A DNA stretch of 64,000 nt, taken from assembly GCF_900096565.1 (NCBI RefSeq), contig NZ_FMYP01000009.1, positions 17,734-81,733 of the forward strand, in the 5' to 3' direction. Position numbers and translations under genes: made by a program. Shown piece by piece: positions 41,491 through 50,434 of the stretch. Numbering within the stretch: position 1 is the first letter of the stretch; each line of letters starts with the position of its first letter. The notes beneath the pieces are model-generated. The model saw nothing but the letters and a program-made list of their open reading frames with translations. It ran no database searches and was not told where the DNA came from. Source of the DNA: Williamwhitmania taraxaci (GTDB taxonomy: Bacteria > Bacteroidota > Bacteroidia > Bacteroidales > Williamwhitmaniaceae).

Positions 41491-43098
41491 CTATTGTCCT
41501 TTTCTTTTGAGGAATTTAACCAGTAGTATTGGCAGCATCAGGAGCGTGAGGAGTGTCGCGATTCGACCAATATAGTCACCCCAAACAGCGTAAAAGGTGA
41601 TCTTGTTGTTGGTAACAACTTCACCCTTAATGTAACCACGCTGCCACCATCCCAGCCTTTTTACTACTTCACCTTTAAGATTAATGATTGCTGAGATTCC
41701 TGTATTAGCTGATCGTGCAATGTATCTTCGTGTTTCAATAGCCCTAAGCGATGAGTATGAGAGGTGTTGCCGGTAACCTGGTGTGTCGCCCCACCAGCCA
41801 TCGTTTGTGATTATAGCTCCTACGTTTGCACCATTCCTCACCCATCCTGAATAGTACTCTCCATACACTGATTCGTAGCATATGGCTGGTGCAACTCGGA
41901 TACTATCGTTGCTCGATTGGAATACTGTTCGCTCTTCTTGCGTTCCTAAACTGCCTATTGTTCCACCCAAATTGACAGCGAGTTCTTCTATGAATGGGAG
42001 ATACTCTAGGTAAGGCATCTTTTCAACACCCACCACCAGCAGGGATTTGTGGTACACTCGAAAGCCGCTTGTATTTATTTGGAGTGCGGCGTTGTATCTA
42101 TCATAAAATTGGTTAGCATCGGAATATTTCCGAGCAGTTGGTGTAGGCTTATACGGTGTATCGTAGGTTTTCATGGAAGTCATTCCCACAATCATACTGG
42201 CGTTTGGATGCTGCTCCATAAATTGTTTTACCATAGCTATCGATGGGGCGAGTTCTAGTGACTCCTCCATTATTCTCCCCTGAAGTGCTGTCTCGGGCCC
42301 AAGAATTAGTTTTGTGCTCGAATCGACGGCTTCAGCAGCAAGGTTTAGAAGAATTGCTGTTTGTTCTTCGGACGACAAACCATCGAATTTTTCGTGGTAA
42401 GGGTCAATGTTGGGTTGTAGTAAGACAACGTTTACCTTTTTACCAGTTTCCACAACGTTGTAATAGATTATTGTGGAGGTGATAATTGGAAGGAGCACAA
42501 TACATAGCGTCACTATAGTCATCTTGTAGGCATGTCGCTTTCCTCTATCAATAATGGATATGATTGTCGAGAATAAGACAACATTTACTAGTAATGCCCA
42601 AAGAGATCCTCCAAAAATGCCAGTATACTCATACCACTGAATGAAAAATGTGTCTTTTGCAAAACCATTTCCAAGTGTAAGCCATGGAAAACTTATTTCG
42701 GCGTTAGTGTAGAAGTATTCGAAGGCAATCCAAAAGAATATAAGGCTAATGTAACCGGGTGTTTGACCAAGCCTTTTTTTTGTTATATGAAAAAGTGCAA
42801 AAACGAGGCTGCCAAAAGTGGCATGAATGATAATTGCAGCAATCAAACCGGCAGTTGCTGCATTTTTTATCCACCATGTGTCAATTCCAGCCCATATTGC
42901 CATTGCCAATGCTGCGTACATTATGACTGTCCGTGTTCTTGCATTCTTCTCGGAGAGTAGGTGCTCTGCGTATAGTATTGGAGTAAAAGCAAATAGGAGA
43001 ATTAGGCCTGAAAAACTTTCATACCATGGCAGGGCTAAAAGTAGGCCGCTTGCAATGCTTAATAGAAGCGGAAGTCTTTTTGATTCTAATATTTTCAT
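41491..43098 (-). CDS. lnt: Apolipoprotein N-acyltransferase
   Basis: 535 residues. Six to eight membrane helices in the first 220 residues are followed by a nitrilase-fold periplasmic domain. The catalytic triad is visible: Glu about 267 in GPETALQG, Lys about 351 in YHKSLLVVGVE, Cys about 406 in AICYESVYGE. A C-terminal helix closes the protein. It adds the third acyl chain to the N-terminal Cys of lipoproteins such as GldD. The gene is convergent with the propeller-phosphatase gene and has no co-directional neighbour. Confidence 0.95.
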   Translation of the reverse strand: MKILESKRLPLLLSIASGLLLALPWYESFSGLILLFAFTPILYAEHLLSEKNARTRTVIMYAALAMAIWAGIDTWWIKNAATAGLIAAIIIHATFGSLVFALFHITKKRLGQTPGYISLIFFWIAFEYFYTNAEISFPWLTLGNGFAKDTFFIQWYEYTGIFGGSLWALLVNVVLFSTIISIIDRGKRHAYKMTIVTLCIVLLPIITSTIIYYNVVETGKKVNVVLLQPNIDPYHEKFDGLSSEEQTAILLNLAAEAVDSSTKLILGPETALQGRIMEESLELAPSIAMVKQFMEQHPNASMIVGMTSMKTYDTPYKPTPTARKYSDANQFYDRYNAALQINTSGFRVYHKSLLVVGVEKMPYLEYLPFIEELAVNLGGTIGSLGTQEERTVFQSSNDSIRVAPAICYESVYGEYYSGWVRNGANVGAIITNDGWWGDTPGYRQHLSYSSLRAIETRRYIARSANTGISAIINLKGEVVKRLGWWQRGYIKGEVVTNNKITFYAVWGDYIGRIATLLTLLMLPILLVKFLKRKGQ

Positions 43099-43416
43099 AA
43101 TCTCTCTTTTCTGGTATTCGAATTTAGCGCAAATTTTAACTTAAATTTTGAAACAATGACTGTTTTCCAGGGAATGTTTTCGTAATAATTGGCGTAATTT
43201 GTCATCGGTATTATCTGCCTCAATTAAAAGGTAGTATTTCTGTTATTTGTCGAACGCGGTGTGGCTAATGATCATTGTTTCGTAATTGCAAGTAGGACTT
43301 ATGCGGTCTGTCTAGATGTGCAATATCCACGGGGTTAGATGAAAAACATTTGTTAACTTTGGTCCTTTGTTCTTGATTGTATATTTGATAGTAGTTATAA
43401 CGGAATTTGGTTTATA
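43099..43416. other. Divergent intergenic region between lnt and the LysE-family gene
   Basis: A 318-bp AT-rich gap. It carries a TAACTTTG box at 43354-43361 for the plus-strand gene. No gene, tRNA or repeat was seen, and no clear lnt promoter was found. Confidence 0.4.
43354..43361 (+). promoter_or_regulatory. Candidate -7 box for the LysE-family gene
   Basis: TAACTTTG matches TAnnTTTG, 55 bp before the ATG at 43417. No matching -33 TTTG at the right spacing, so this is tentative. Confidence 0.35.
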
Positions 43417-44058
43417 ATGGGTTTAGTATTATTGATTAAAGGAATAATTGTTGGTTTATTAGCATCTATTCCGCTTGGGCCAATTGGTGTTATTTGCATT
43501 CAAAGAACAATAAACAAAGGGAGATTGTCTGGGTTCATGTCGGGTATTGGTGCTGCTACAGCGGATACCATTTTTGCTACTATTGCAGGCTTTAGCCTAA
43601 CCTTTATTATTAATTTTATAGAGGAGAAGCAGTTTTTCTTTCAAGTTGCTGGTGGATTTATTGTTATGGCTTTGGGTATTAGTATATTCTACACCAATCC
43701 AATTCGTCAGTTAAAAAGACATCGAAAAAACAAAGGTAGCCTCATCGAGGATTATCTATCGGTTCTTTTTTTGACAATAACCAATCCCTTGGCAGTATTC
43801 CTTTTTATTGGCCTTTTTGCAACACTGCGTATTGTATCGCCTGGGGGTAATGTTCTTTACGCTGGGATTTTACTTAGTGGAGTCTTTATTGGTGCCGCTG
43901 CTTGGTGGTTGGTATTGAGTACCGTAGTAAATCGTTTTAGAGCAAGGTTTCGCTTGAAACAACTTTGGTATATAAATAAGATTTCAGGAGGGGTAATATT
44001 TATTTTGGGATTAATTGCTGCTTTTGAGACGCTTTTGCCTTTTTTTGCTAACTTGTAG
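43417..44058 (+). CDS. LysE family transporter
   Basis: 213 residues with six predicted membrane helices. The N-terminal GLLASIPLGPIGVICIQRTI is the LysE/RhtB family signature, followed by GRLSGFMSGIGAATADTIFA. Members export amino acids or related solutes; the substrate here is unknown. A basic cytoplasmic loop (RQLKRHRKNKG) lies in the middle. 44 bp upstream of the hybrid kinase gene, possibly co-transcribed. Confidence 0.88.
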   Translation: MGLVLLIKGIIVGLLASIPLGPIGVICIQRTINKGRLSGFMSGIGAATADTIFATIAGFSLTFIINFIEEKQFFFQVAGGFIVMALGISIFYTNPIRQLKRHRKNKGSLIEDYLSVLFLTITNPLAVFLFIGLFATLRIVSPGGNVLYAGILLSGVFIGAAAWWLVLSTVVNRFRARFRLKQLWYINKISGGVIFILGLIAAFETLLPFFANL

Positions 44059-44102
44059 ATGTATTTTATTTGTCCTAATTTCGACGAAATAGCTTTAAAT
44101 GT

Positions 44103-45869
44103 ATGCCTAATCCAAATGTTATTTTCAAAATATTTCAATTTAATATGGCTGAAAGCCTACCCGATGATTTGAAACGCAAGGTTGCTGCGTTGAATCTATT
44201 TGGGCTTGTTTCTGTAACTCTTTTTACTGTATATGCCATAATTGGACTGTTAACAGAAGCTGATGTTATAGTAATTGCTTCTCTTGCAGCATTGCTTTTG
44301 ACACTTCTCTCCATTTTATTTCTCAATCGAAGAGGCAAAGTAACCCTCTCTGCCTATACTTTGATTTTAAGCTATATGGTTGTTGGTTTGGGTATGGCTT
44401 ATACTGGTGTTTCTGACCAGTTTTCCCTCCTAAATAGTTACTTTTTACCTTTGTTTGCAGTGTTTATGCTTTCAAGTAACCGTGCCCTGTTGGTATCCTC
44501 ACTCTATTTGGGGTTGGTTTCTGCATTACTTTTTTTCCCACTTTTCGATAGGGTAATAGCCTTTAGTTTATCCTTTAAAATTACATTTTTCGTCTCCTAT
44601 ATCTTAGTTTTCCTTACAAGTTGGTTTGTTGAGTATTTTTGGATTTCAGTTCAATCGGATCTAGAGAAGCAAGTGCTTGTTGAACGGAATGCGACAAAGC
44701 GCAAGGATGAGTTTATTGCGAGCCTCTCACATCAGATAAGAACTCCTCTTAATAACATAATGGTTATTGCCAACTTGGTAGACAGTTTGGCCGAGGATGA
44801 GAAGATGAAGGACTTAATTGATACTATTCATGCTTCGACCAACAATTTGGTGAATGTCGTAAATAGTATGGTAGAGGTTGCAAACGTTGATGTGACTGAA
44901 CGTGACAGTTTTATTATCAACTTTAATCTAAGCCAAACAGTTGCGAATACCATTAAGCTCTTCGCCCACCAGTATTCCAGCAATATTCAGTTTAATCTCA
45001 AAATCGATGAAATTATTCCTTCTTCATTAGGTGGCGAGCCAGTGAAAATTAAGCAAATATTTCTCAACCTGATTGAATCACTCATAAAAGCCAAGAGCAA
45101 TAATAAGATTCTCATTGATATAGTGGTAAAGAAGTTAAGTGAATCTCCTGAAAGGGTTGAGTTACTTTTCGAATTGCGAAGCAATAGCCCAATTTTCATT
45201 CCCACTGGAGATGGTCGTAATCAGTTGATTACAAACGACATGGTTGGTAATGCAATTGGTAGTCAAGTGCTCGTAGATGTGCTCGACTTAAGGATTACGC
45301 AACGATTAATAGAATCGAATGGGGGACGTTTATCTATTAACCTCCATTCTGAAACTTCTGTATTCTCTTTTCCCTATTCGTTCTACAAGGTTGTCGATAT
45401 AAATGCTTTAACACGGGAAGAGTTGGATGGGCAAAGTATGCAAAACAATTTATCAACTTCTCCGAATAGCTTAATGAGGAAGGTGGATTTAGCTGATGCA
45501 AATGTTTTACTCGTTGAAGACAACTTGATTAACCAGAAAATTGTAATTCTGAGTTTAAAGAAACTTGTTAAAAACATTGAGATTGCGAATAATGGCAAGG
45601 AGGCTTTAGATAAGTTTGGAACTAGCCGTTTCGATATTATCTTAATGGATATACAGATGCCCATTATGAACGGCATTGTTACAACGCGTAAGATTCGTGA
45701 GATTGAATCATCAACGAATACACACACACCGATTATTGCCATTACTGCAAACGCACTGCAGGGCGATAGAGAAGAGTGTATTAGTGCAGGGATGGATGAA
45801 TACTTGAGTAAGCCATTCCAGATTGAGGTGCTGATACAGAAGATGAAAAAATTACTGCAGGGCAGCTAA
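44103..45869 (+). CDS. Hybrid sensor histidine kinase/response regulator with degenerate ATPase domain
   Basis: 588 residues. About five or six membrane helices (30-185) form an MHYT/7TM-like sensor without a large periplasmic domain. A HisKA helix follows, with phospho-acceptor His210 in FIASLSHQIRTPLNNIM, then an HATPase-like region (about 290-430). The C-terminal receiver domain (about 465-585) has LLVEDNLINQK, the phospho-acceptor Asp (about 515) in ILMDIQMPIMNG and the Lys in SKPF. The ATP-binding boxes are missing: the N box reads NLIESLIKA, no DxGxG is present, and GTGLGL is replaced by IGSQVLVDVLDL. It may be a pseudokinase, phosphatase or phospho-relay. The start at 44103 is kept; an ATG at 44145 is equally plausible. 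Confidence 0.85.
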   Translation: MPNPNVIFKIFQFNMAESLPDDLKRKVAALNLFGLVSVTLFTVYAIIGLLTEADVIVIASLAALLLTLLSILFLNRRGKVTLSAYTLILSYMVVGLGMAYTGVSDQFSLLNSYFLPLFAVFMLSSNRALLVSSLYLGLVSALLFFPLFDRVIAFSLSFKITFFVSYILVFLTSWFVEYFWISVQSDLEKQVLVERNATKRKDEFIASLSHQIRTPLNNIMVIANLVDSLAEDEKMKDLIDTIHASTNNLVNVVNSMVEVANVDVTERDSFIINFNLSQTVANTIKLFAHQYSSNIQFNLKIDEIIPSSLGGEPVKIKQIFLNLIESLIKAKSNNKILIDIVVKKLSESPERVELLFELRSNSPIFIPTGDGRNQLITNDMVGNAIGSQVLVDVLDLRITQRLIESNGGRLSINLHSETSVFSFPYSFYKVVDINALTREELDGQSMQNNLSTSPNSLMRKVDLADANVLLVEDNLINQKIVILSLKKLVKNIEIANNGKEALDKFGTSRFDIILMDIQMPIMNGIVTTRKIREIESSTNTHTPIIAITANALQGDREECISAGMDEYLSKPFQIEVLIQKMKKLLQGS

Positions 45870-45883
45870 TAGCCTTACAAAAG

Positions 45884-45909
45884 ATCCGACTTTTAGGTCG
45901 GATTTTTTT
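45884..45909 (+). terminator. Terminator after the hybrid kinase
   Basis: ATCCGAC (45884-45890), loop TTTTAG, GTCGGAT (45897-45903), then a run of T. 15 bp past the stop. Confidence 0.85.
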
Positions 45910-46062
45910 ATTTCCCTTATCACACTTGTGTCGATAATATGTTAATGACAGTATAAGAGCTCTAGTTGTGGCTGGTTTTATTGCAATGGCCACTGTTGCT
46001 CACATCTCTTGTATTGCTGTTTTGCGGAATATGTATTGGTTCTATTTGTGGATAGTGGCTAT

Positions 46063-46096
46063 AAAAAAAGCCTCGAACAACTTGTCCGAGGCTTTT
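46063..46096 (-). terminator. Terminator after dsbD
   Basis: AAAAAAAGCCTCG and CGAGGCTTTT (46063-46096) with inner ACAA/TTGT pairs; on the minus strand a stem followed by T7, 20 bp past the dsbD stop. Confidence 0.85.
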
Positions 46097-46115
46097 CTGT
46101 GTCTAAATGAGTCAA

Positions 46116-48128
46116 TTATTGCCTTTTAGCAAACTCTGACTTTGCTTTTTCAAGCATCTCAATAAAACTGTCAATGTTTTCATTGAAAGGGTAAGGCTCA
46201 ACTAGTGGTTTTTCGTTGTGGTCAATAACCATGTAGTATGGAAGTCCATTTATGCGAAATTTTCCAACCTGGATGTCTTTATTTTTTTCGCCAAGGGTTG
46301 TTTTTTTCTTTCCGTCAAATGTTGATGTGAACCATTCTGTTTCAGGGATTTCAGTCTTGTCGTTTGTGTAGAGTTCAACGATAACGAAATCCTCCGTTAG
46401 AATTTTAAGAATTCGTGGGTCAGAAATTACGTTGGCATCCATTAATTTACAGTTGGCACAGAAGTGTCCTGCAAAATCAATGAAAAGAGGCTTGTTCTGT
46501 TTCTTTGCGCAGGCAAGTGCTTGGTCGTAGTCAAAGTAGCCCGCAAGATTGTTAGCGATGTGCAACTTGTCGGCATACATTGGTGCGTCGCAAAGAGTTG
46601 CTGGAATAGCGCTTGGTGAAGTTTGGCTTGCCAATACAGACCTGTTTTCGCTCTCAGTTGGTAAGAAACCCGAAATCATTTTAAGCGGAGCGCCGGTAAG
46701 GCCCGGTATCATATAGGCTACAAACGCAAAAGAGAAAATAGCCATGAGCAATCTACCATATCCAACATGCTTTAGGTCGCTATCAAACTTAAACTTGATT
46801 TTTCCTAAAAGGTATAGCCCAAGTAAAGAGAAAATGGCAATCCAAAGGCTAATGAAAACTTCCCTACTTAGGAATGTCAATCCGAAGCTGTCGTTTAATA
46901 CTAATATGAATTTGAGTGAGAAGGCTAATAGGATAAAACCCATAACCACCTTTACCGAGTTGAGCCAACCGCCTGATTTTGGTAGGTTTTTCATAAGTGA
47001 AGGGAATGCTGCCAGTAGCACAAAAGGGAGGGCGAATGCCGCTGAAAAACTAAACATCCCAACTACAGGGCGAATGGCTACTCCACCCGCTGATTCAATG
47101 AGAAGTGCACCAACAAATGGCCCAACGCACGATAAGCTAACAATTACAGTTGTTAGGCCTAGGAAGAATGCACCAATAAGACCACCTTTTTCTGCTTTGC
47201 TATCAGTTTTTGAGGCCATCCAGCTTGGTAGTACGATTTCAAACACACCAAATAGGGAGGCTGCAAATGCTATAAATAGCGCACCAAATATAAGGTTAGT
47301 GCTCCAATGCGATATGATCTTATCGGTAAAGTCGGCACCAACACCTGGGAGGGATACTACAACGCCAAGCATGGTGTATACAAATATTATTGAGAGACCG
47401 AAAACTAATGCTTGTGTAATTGCACCAAAGCGCGTTGATTTGTTGCTCATGAAGAACGAAACGGTCATAGGAATCATTGGGAAAACGCAGGGAGTTAGCA
47501 GTGCTCCAAGGCCTGCAAGAATCGCAATAATAATAAAGGCCCCCATGGATTTTTGCTCTTTTTCTGGAGCGGCAACTTCAGCCAACTTGGCGTTTGATTG
47601 TTCTTCAATGGGGGCGATAACTGTTGTATTGGTTGTGTCAGTTGATGTTGCAACTGCAACAATACCTGCTTTAGGTTCAGGGATTGCAATTGCGAAGTCG
47701 GCTTCATTAAACGCGCAAGTGCCCTCTTTGCAGGTTTGATATTCTATTATACCCTTAACAGTTTTAGCTCCAAGGGGCTGTATCTTTTGTGTAAACTCAA
47801 CCTTTCCGCCGAAATACCTAACTTTTATCTTGAAAACGTCGTCGAACTCCTCAATGGGAGCAGGCTTAAAACTCATTTTTCCCACAAGTTTGTAGCCTTT
47901 GTCTTCCGTATAGTTGAATGCGGTAGATTGAGGACCACCTTCGGGCAGATCGATGCTATACATGTGCCATGCTTTATCGATTACTGCTTTAAAATGCAGT
48001 AAGACTTCACCGTTATCTATAGCTTCGGCGGAGAATGTCCACTTTACCGTTTTTTCTTCCTGTGCGTATGTGCCTTGATTTATAAGGCATGCGCCAAGAA
48101 ACGTAAGTATAAATGCAATTCTATTCAT
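46116..48128 (-). CDS. dsbD: Thiol:disulfide interchange protein DsbD
   Basis: 670 residues from the ATG at 48128 (MNRIAFILTFLG, a signal peptide ending TYAQE). The 32 extra upstream residues of the open frame are not protein-like and overlap the rng terminator. The layout is a periplasmic N-terminal domain (about 25-170), then a CcdA-like core of eight helices with LLTPCVFPMIP (about 211) and SLSCVGPFVGALL. The C-terminal thioredoxin domain carries FCANC (about 556). It moves electrons from cytoplasmic thioredoxin to periplasmic thiols, for example for cytochrome c maturation and isomerases. Monocistronic, between two terminators. Confidence 0.93.
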   Translation of the reverse strand: MNRIAFILTFLGACLINQGTYAQEEKTVKWTFSAEAIDNGEVLLHFKAVIDKAWHMYSIDLPEGGPQSTAFNYTEDKGYKLVGKMSFKPAPIEEFDDVFKIKVRYFGGKVEFTQKIQPLGAKTVKGIIEYQTCKEGTCAFNEADFAIAIPEPKAGIVAVATSTDTTNTTVIAPIEEQSNAKLAEVAAPEKEQKSMGAFIIIAILAGLGALLTPCVFPMIPMTVSFFMSNKSTRFGAITQALVFGLSIIFVYTMLGVVVSLPGVGADFTDKIISHWSTNLIFGALFIAFAASLFGVFEIVLPSWMASKTDSKAEKGGLIGAFFLGLTTVIVSLSCVGPFVGALLIESAGGVAIRPVVGMFSFSAAFALPFVLLAAFPSLMKNLPKSGGWLNSVKVVMGFILLAFSLKFILVLNDSFGLTFLSREVFISLWIAIFSLLGLYLLGKIKFKFDSDLKHVGYGRLLMAIFSFAFVAYMIPGLTGAPLKMISGFLPTESENRSVLASQTSPSAIPATLCDAPMYADKLHIANNLAGYFDYDQALACAKKQNKPLFIDFAGHFCANCKLMDANVISDPRILKILTEDFVIVELYTNDKTEIPETEWFTSTFDGKKKTTLGEKNKDIQVGKFRINGLPYYMVIDHNEKPLVEPYPFNENIDSFIEMLEKAKSEFAKRQ

Positions 48129-48165
48129 ATCTGAATGATTGATTTTGTTCGGACGTAAATGTAAT

Positions 48166-48194
48166 AAAAAACCGAGCTTTAGGGGCTCGGTTTT
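48166..48194 (-). terminator. Terminator after rng
   Basis: AAAACCGAGC (48168-48177) and GCTCGGTTTT (48185-48194) pair across a 7-nt loop, giving a hairpin with T-run on the minus strand 14 bp past the rng stop. Confidence 0.85.
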
Positions 48195-48207
48195 CAAATT
48201 ATTACAG

Positions 48208-49764
48208 TTAGTAGGTAAGTTCATCTCCGTGGCGATCGAAGATATGGTATTCCATAAATGTGTAGGCCATTGTTGGCTTTACCCTCAGTATGCAATGGTA
48301 TTTAAATGACCATTGCAACTTTTTGGAAAACATACCTTTGTTTAAATACCCAGCCACAAACGGGTGAACTTTTAATGTAAGGATCGTCTGCTTCTTTTCT
48401 CTCGATAGGTATGCAATTTGAGTTTCTAACTCATTGTCGAACAAAATGCTTGGGCCAATTTCGCCGGTTCCGTTGCAGGTTGGGCATTTTTCATTGGTGT
48501 GAATGTGCATTTCTGGACGAACACGTTGCCGTGTTATTTGCATTAATCCAAATTTCGAGAGAGGAAGAATGTTGTGCTTTGCCCGGTCTTTAGTCATGTC
48601 TTCGCGCATTCTATCGAAGAGCATTTGCTTATTATCCGGGTTATGCATGTCGATAAAATCGACAACGATAATCCCCCCCATATCCCTTAGCCTCAGCTGT
48701 CGGGCAATCTCATCGGCGGCGGCAAGGTTTACATCCAGAGCGTTTGATTCTTGGTCGCTGGAGGCCTTGCTTCTATTTCCGCTATTAACGTCAATTACGT
48801 GTAATGCTTCGGTGTGCTCAATAATTAGATAGGCTCCGCTCTTGAATGAGACGGTTTTCCCAAATAGTGCCTTTATTTGTTTTTCGATGCCAAATTGCTC
48901 GAAAATAGGCACTCCTCCCGTATATAACTTTACAATCTTCTCCTTTTCAGGTGCAATGGTGGCGATATAGCTGCGGATGTCGTGGAAGATAGCTTCATCG
49001 TTAATCCAGATGTTGCTAAATGACACCGTGAGCAAATCGCGCAATATTGCGGATGTTCGGTCTATCTCGCTTACTAAAAGCGACGGGATGGTTATTGATC
49101 GAAACTTTTCAAAGGCGCTTTCCCATTTCTTGATCAGCCCTTGGAGTTCTGCGTCGAGTACTGCAACTTTTTTTCCTTCAGCTGCTGTACGCATTATTAC
49201 TCCAAAGCCTTCAGGTATAATGCTCTGCATTAACCTTTTTAATCTCTTTTTTTCCTCGTTGGAGGAAATTTTTTGCGAAATGGAAATCTTGTTTGAGAAC
49301 GGAATGAGGACCATGTTTCTTCCGGCAATCGAAATCTCGGAGCCGAGTCTCGGGCCTTTGGTTGAAATAGGTTCCTTGGCAATTTGTACCATAACCACCT
49401 GTCCAGAAGTAAGGACATCGGTTATCTTTCCGTTTTTGTCTAAATCTTGTTCAGCCTTGAAAGAGGCAATACCTACTGGTTTTCCCTTTCTCGAAACGTG
49501 CACGTTTACATACTTGCACAACGTTTTAAACTGAGGGCCAAGATCTAAGTAATGTAAGAAAGCGTCTTTCTCGTAACCAACATCAACAAAAGCTGCATTC
49601 AACCCGGGCATAATCTTTTTAACTTTGCCGAGATAAATGTCACCAACTGAGAATTGCAAGTTGCTTTTTTCCTTGTTGAGTTCCAGCAACTGTTTCTCTT
49701 CCAGGAGTGCTATGGCAATTTCGGAGGGAGTTACGTTAAGAATAAGGTCGTTACTCACAGCCAT
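48208..49764 (-). CDS. rng: Ribonuclease G/E family endoribonuclease
   Basis: 518 residues, the short RNase G form without the RNase E scaffold tail. N-terminal S1 domain about 35-130 (GDIYLGKVKKIMPGLNAAFV). Catalytic Asp residues lie in VIDVNSGNRSK (about 325) and VVDFIDMHNPDNK (about 370). The Zn-link Cys pair is in CPTCNGTGEI (about 428). Functions in rRNA 5'-end maturation and mRNA decay. Followed on the same strand (upstream) by the mini-protein and HU genes; the 119-bp spacing leaves room for its own promoter. Confidence 0.95.
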   Translation of the reverse strand: MAVSNDLILNVTPSEIAIALLEEKQLLELNKEKSNLQFSVGDIYLGKVKKIMPGLNAAFVDVGYEKDAFLHYLDLGPQFKTLCKYVNVHVSRKGKPVGIASFKAEQDLDKNGKITDVLTSGQVVMVQIAKEPISTKGPRLGSEISIAGRNMVLIPFSNKISISQKISSNEEKKRLKRLMQSIIPEGFGVIMRTAAEGKKVAVLDAELQGLIKKWESAFEKFRSITIPSLLVSEIDRTSAILRDLLTVSFSNIWINDEAIFHDIRSYIATIAPEKEKIVKLYTGGVPIFEQFGIEKQIKALFGKTVSFKSGAYLIIEHTEALHVIDVNSGNRSKASSDQESNALDVNLAAADEIARQLRLRDMGGIIVVDFIDMHNPDNKQMLFDRMREDMTKDRAKHNILPLSKFGLMQITRQRVRPEMHIHTNEKCPTCNGTGEIGPSILFDNELETQIAYLSREKKQTILTLKVHPFVAGYLNKGMFSKKLQWSFKYHCILRVKPTMAYTFMEYHIFDRHGDELTY

Positions 49765-49883
49765 TTGCTTTTGTTGGAAGTTTAATTGTTTAATTGGTTT
49801 GGCTACAAACAGATTAAACCCAAAGAATCGAGGACTCTTTAGGTTTAATCCAGATTAGCAATTGTGTCTCAAAGGAAAAAATA

Positions 49884-49979
49884 CTAACGATTTTTCTTTT
49901 TGTGACGATTTTTCCTTAAGCGTTTTTTCCGCTTGTGTGTCGCAATTTTATGTCTTTTCCTTTTCTTTCCGCAAGGCAT
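49884..49979 (-). CDS. AURKAIP1/COX24-like basic mini-protein (31 aa)
   Basis: A 31-residue minus-strand frame: MPCGKKRKRHKIATHKRKKR then LRKNRHKKKNR, stop TAG. About two thirds of the residues are Lys, Arg or His. The KRHKxxTHKRKKRLRKNRHKK pattern, quoted here in consensus form, matches small Bacteroidota proteins annotated as AURKAIP1/COX24 domain-containing. These are related to the mitochondrial ribosomal protein mS38 and resemble mycobacterial bS22. It is therefore a likely ribosome-associated protein. It lies between HU and rng, 36 bp from the HU stop. The assignment rests on pattern memory, not a search. Confidence 0.75.
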   Translation of the reverse strand: MPCGKKRKRHKIATHKRKKRLRKNRHKKKNR

Positions 49980-50015
49980 GACGTAAGAATTTTGAGGTTA
50001 ATAAATAATTATGAA

Positions 50016-50303
50016 CTACTTCTTTACATGACTTTTCACCTTCGAGACAAAGCTCTTAGCAGGTTTAAAGGAAGGAATGAAGTGTTCTGGGATAATGATT
50101 GTGGTGTTCTTTGAAATGTTTCTTGCTGTCTTTTGGGCTCTTTTCTTTACGATAAAGCTACCAAAACCACGTAGATAAACATTCTTTTCTTTCACAAGAG
50201 AATCCTTGATTGACTCCATGAAAGCTTCAACAGTCTTTTGAACTGTAATCTTCTCGATGCCGGTGTTCTTCGAGATTTCGTTTACAACATCTGCCTTTGT
50301 CAT
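50016..50303 (-). CDS. HU/IHF family DNA-binding protein
   Basis: 95 residues. MTKADVVNEISKNTGIEKIT at the start, and VYLRGFGSFIVKKRAQKTAR with the beta-arm then NISKNTTIIIPEHFIPSFKP. The IPEH arm and the GFGSF core are as in HU/IHF proteins. It bends DNA and helps organise the nucleoid. It is divergent from mutY and is followed by the AURKAIP1-like gene. Confidence 0.95.
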   Translation of the reverse strand: MTKADVVNEISKNTGIEKITVQKTVEAFMESIKDSLVKEKNVYLRGFGSFIVKKRAQKTARNISKNTTIIIPEHFIPSFKPAKSFVSKVKSHVKK

Positions 50304-50356
50304 CTTTAAAAGCCTTTAATTATCAATGTTTTAAAATATTCCTTCGATTAGGACTG

Positions 50357-50364
50357 CAAATATA
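50357..50364 (-). promoter_or_regulatory. Candidate -7 box of the HU gene
   Basis: Minus-strand TATATTTG (fits TAnnTTTG), 53 bp upstream of the HU start; -33 element not clear. Confidence 0.45.
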
Positions 50365-50399
50365 TAGCATTTAATCTTATTTAAGAAATTCAAAACCAT

Positions 50400-50407
50400 T
50401 ATTTTTG
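50400..50407 (+). promoter_or_regulatory. Candidate -7 box of mutY
   Basis: TATTTTTG at 50400-50407 fits TAnnTTTG. A transcript starting a few bases downstream would begin after the TTG at 50405, which supports one of the later ATGs as the mutY start. Confidence 0.4.
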
Positions 50408-50434
50408 ATTTTCGTACTGATGTTTTTTTGTTTG

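Noticed and set aside
46744..47739. 331-aa plus-strand frame, the longest antisense ORF
   Set aside because: Fully inside dsbD on the other strand. Its Pro/Arg/Ser-rich composition reflects reversed transmembrane codons and no domain is seen.
48977..49534. 185-aa plus-strand frame
   Set aside because: Antisense to rng, whose catalytic motifs are intact.
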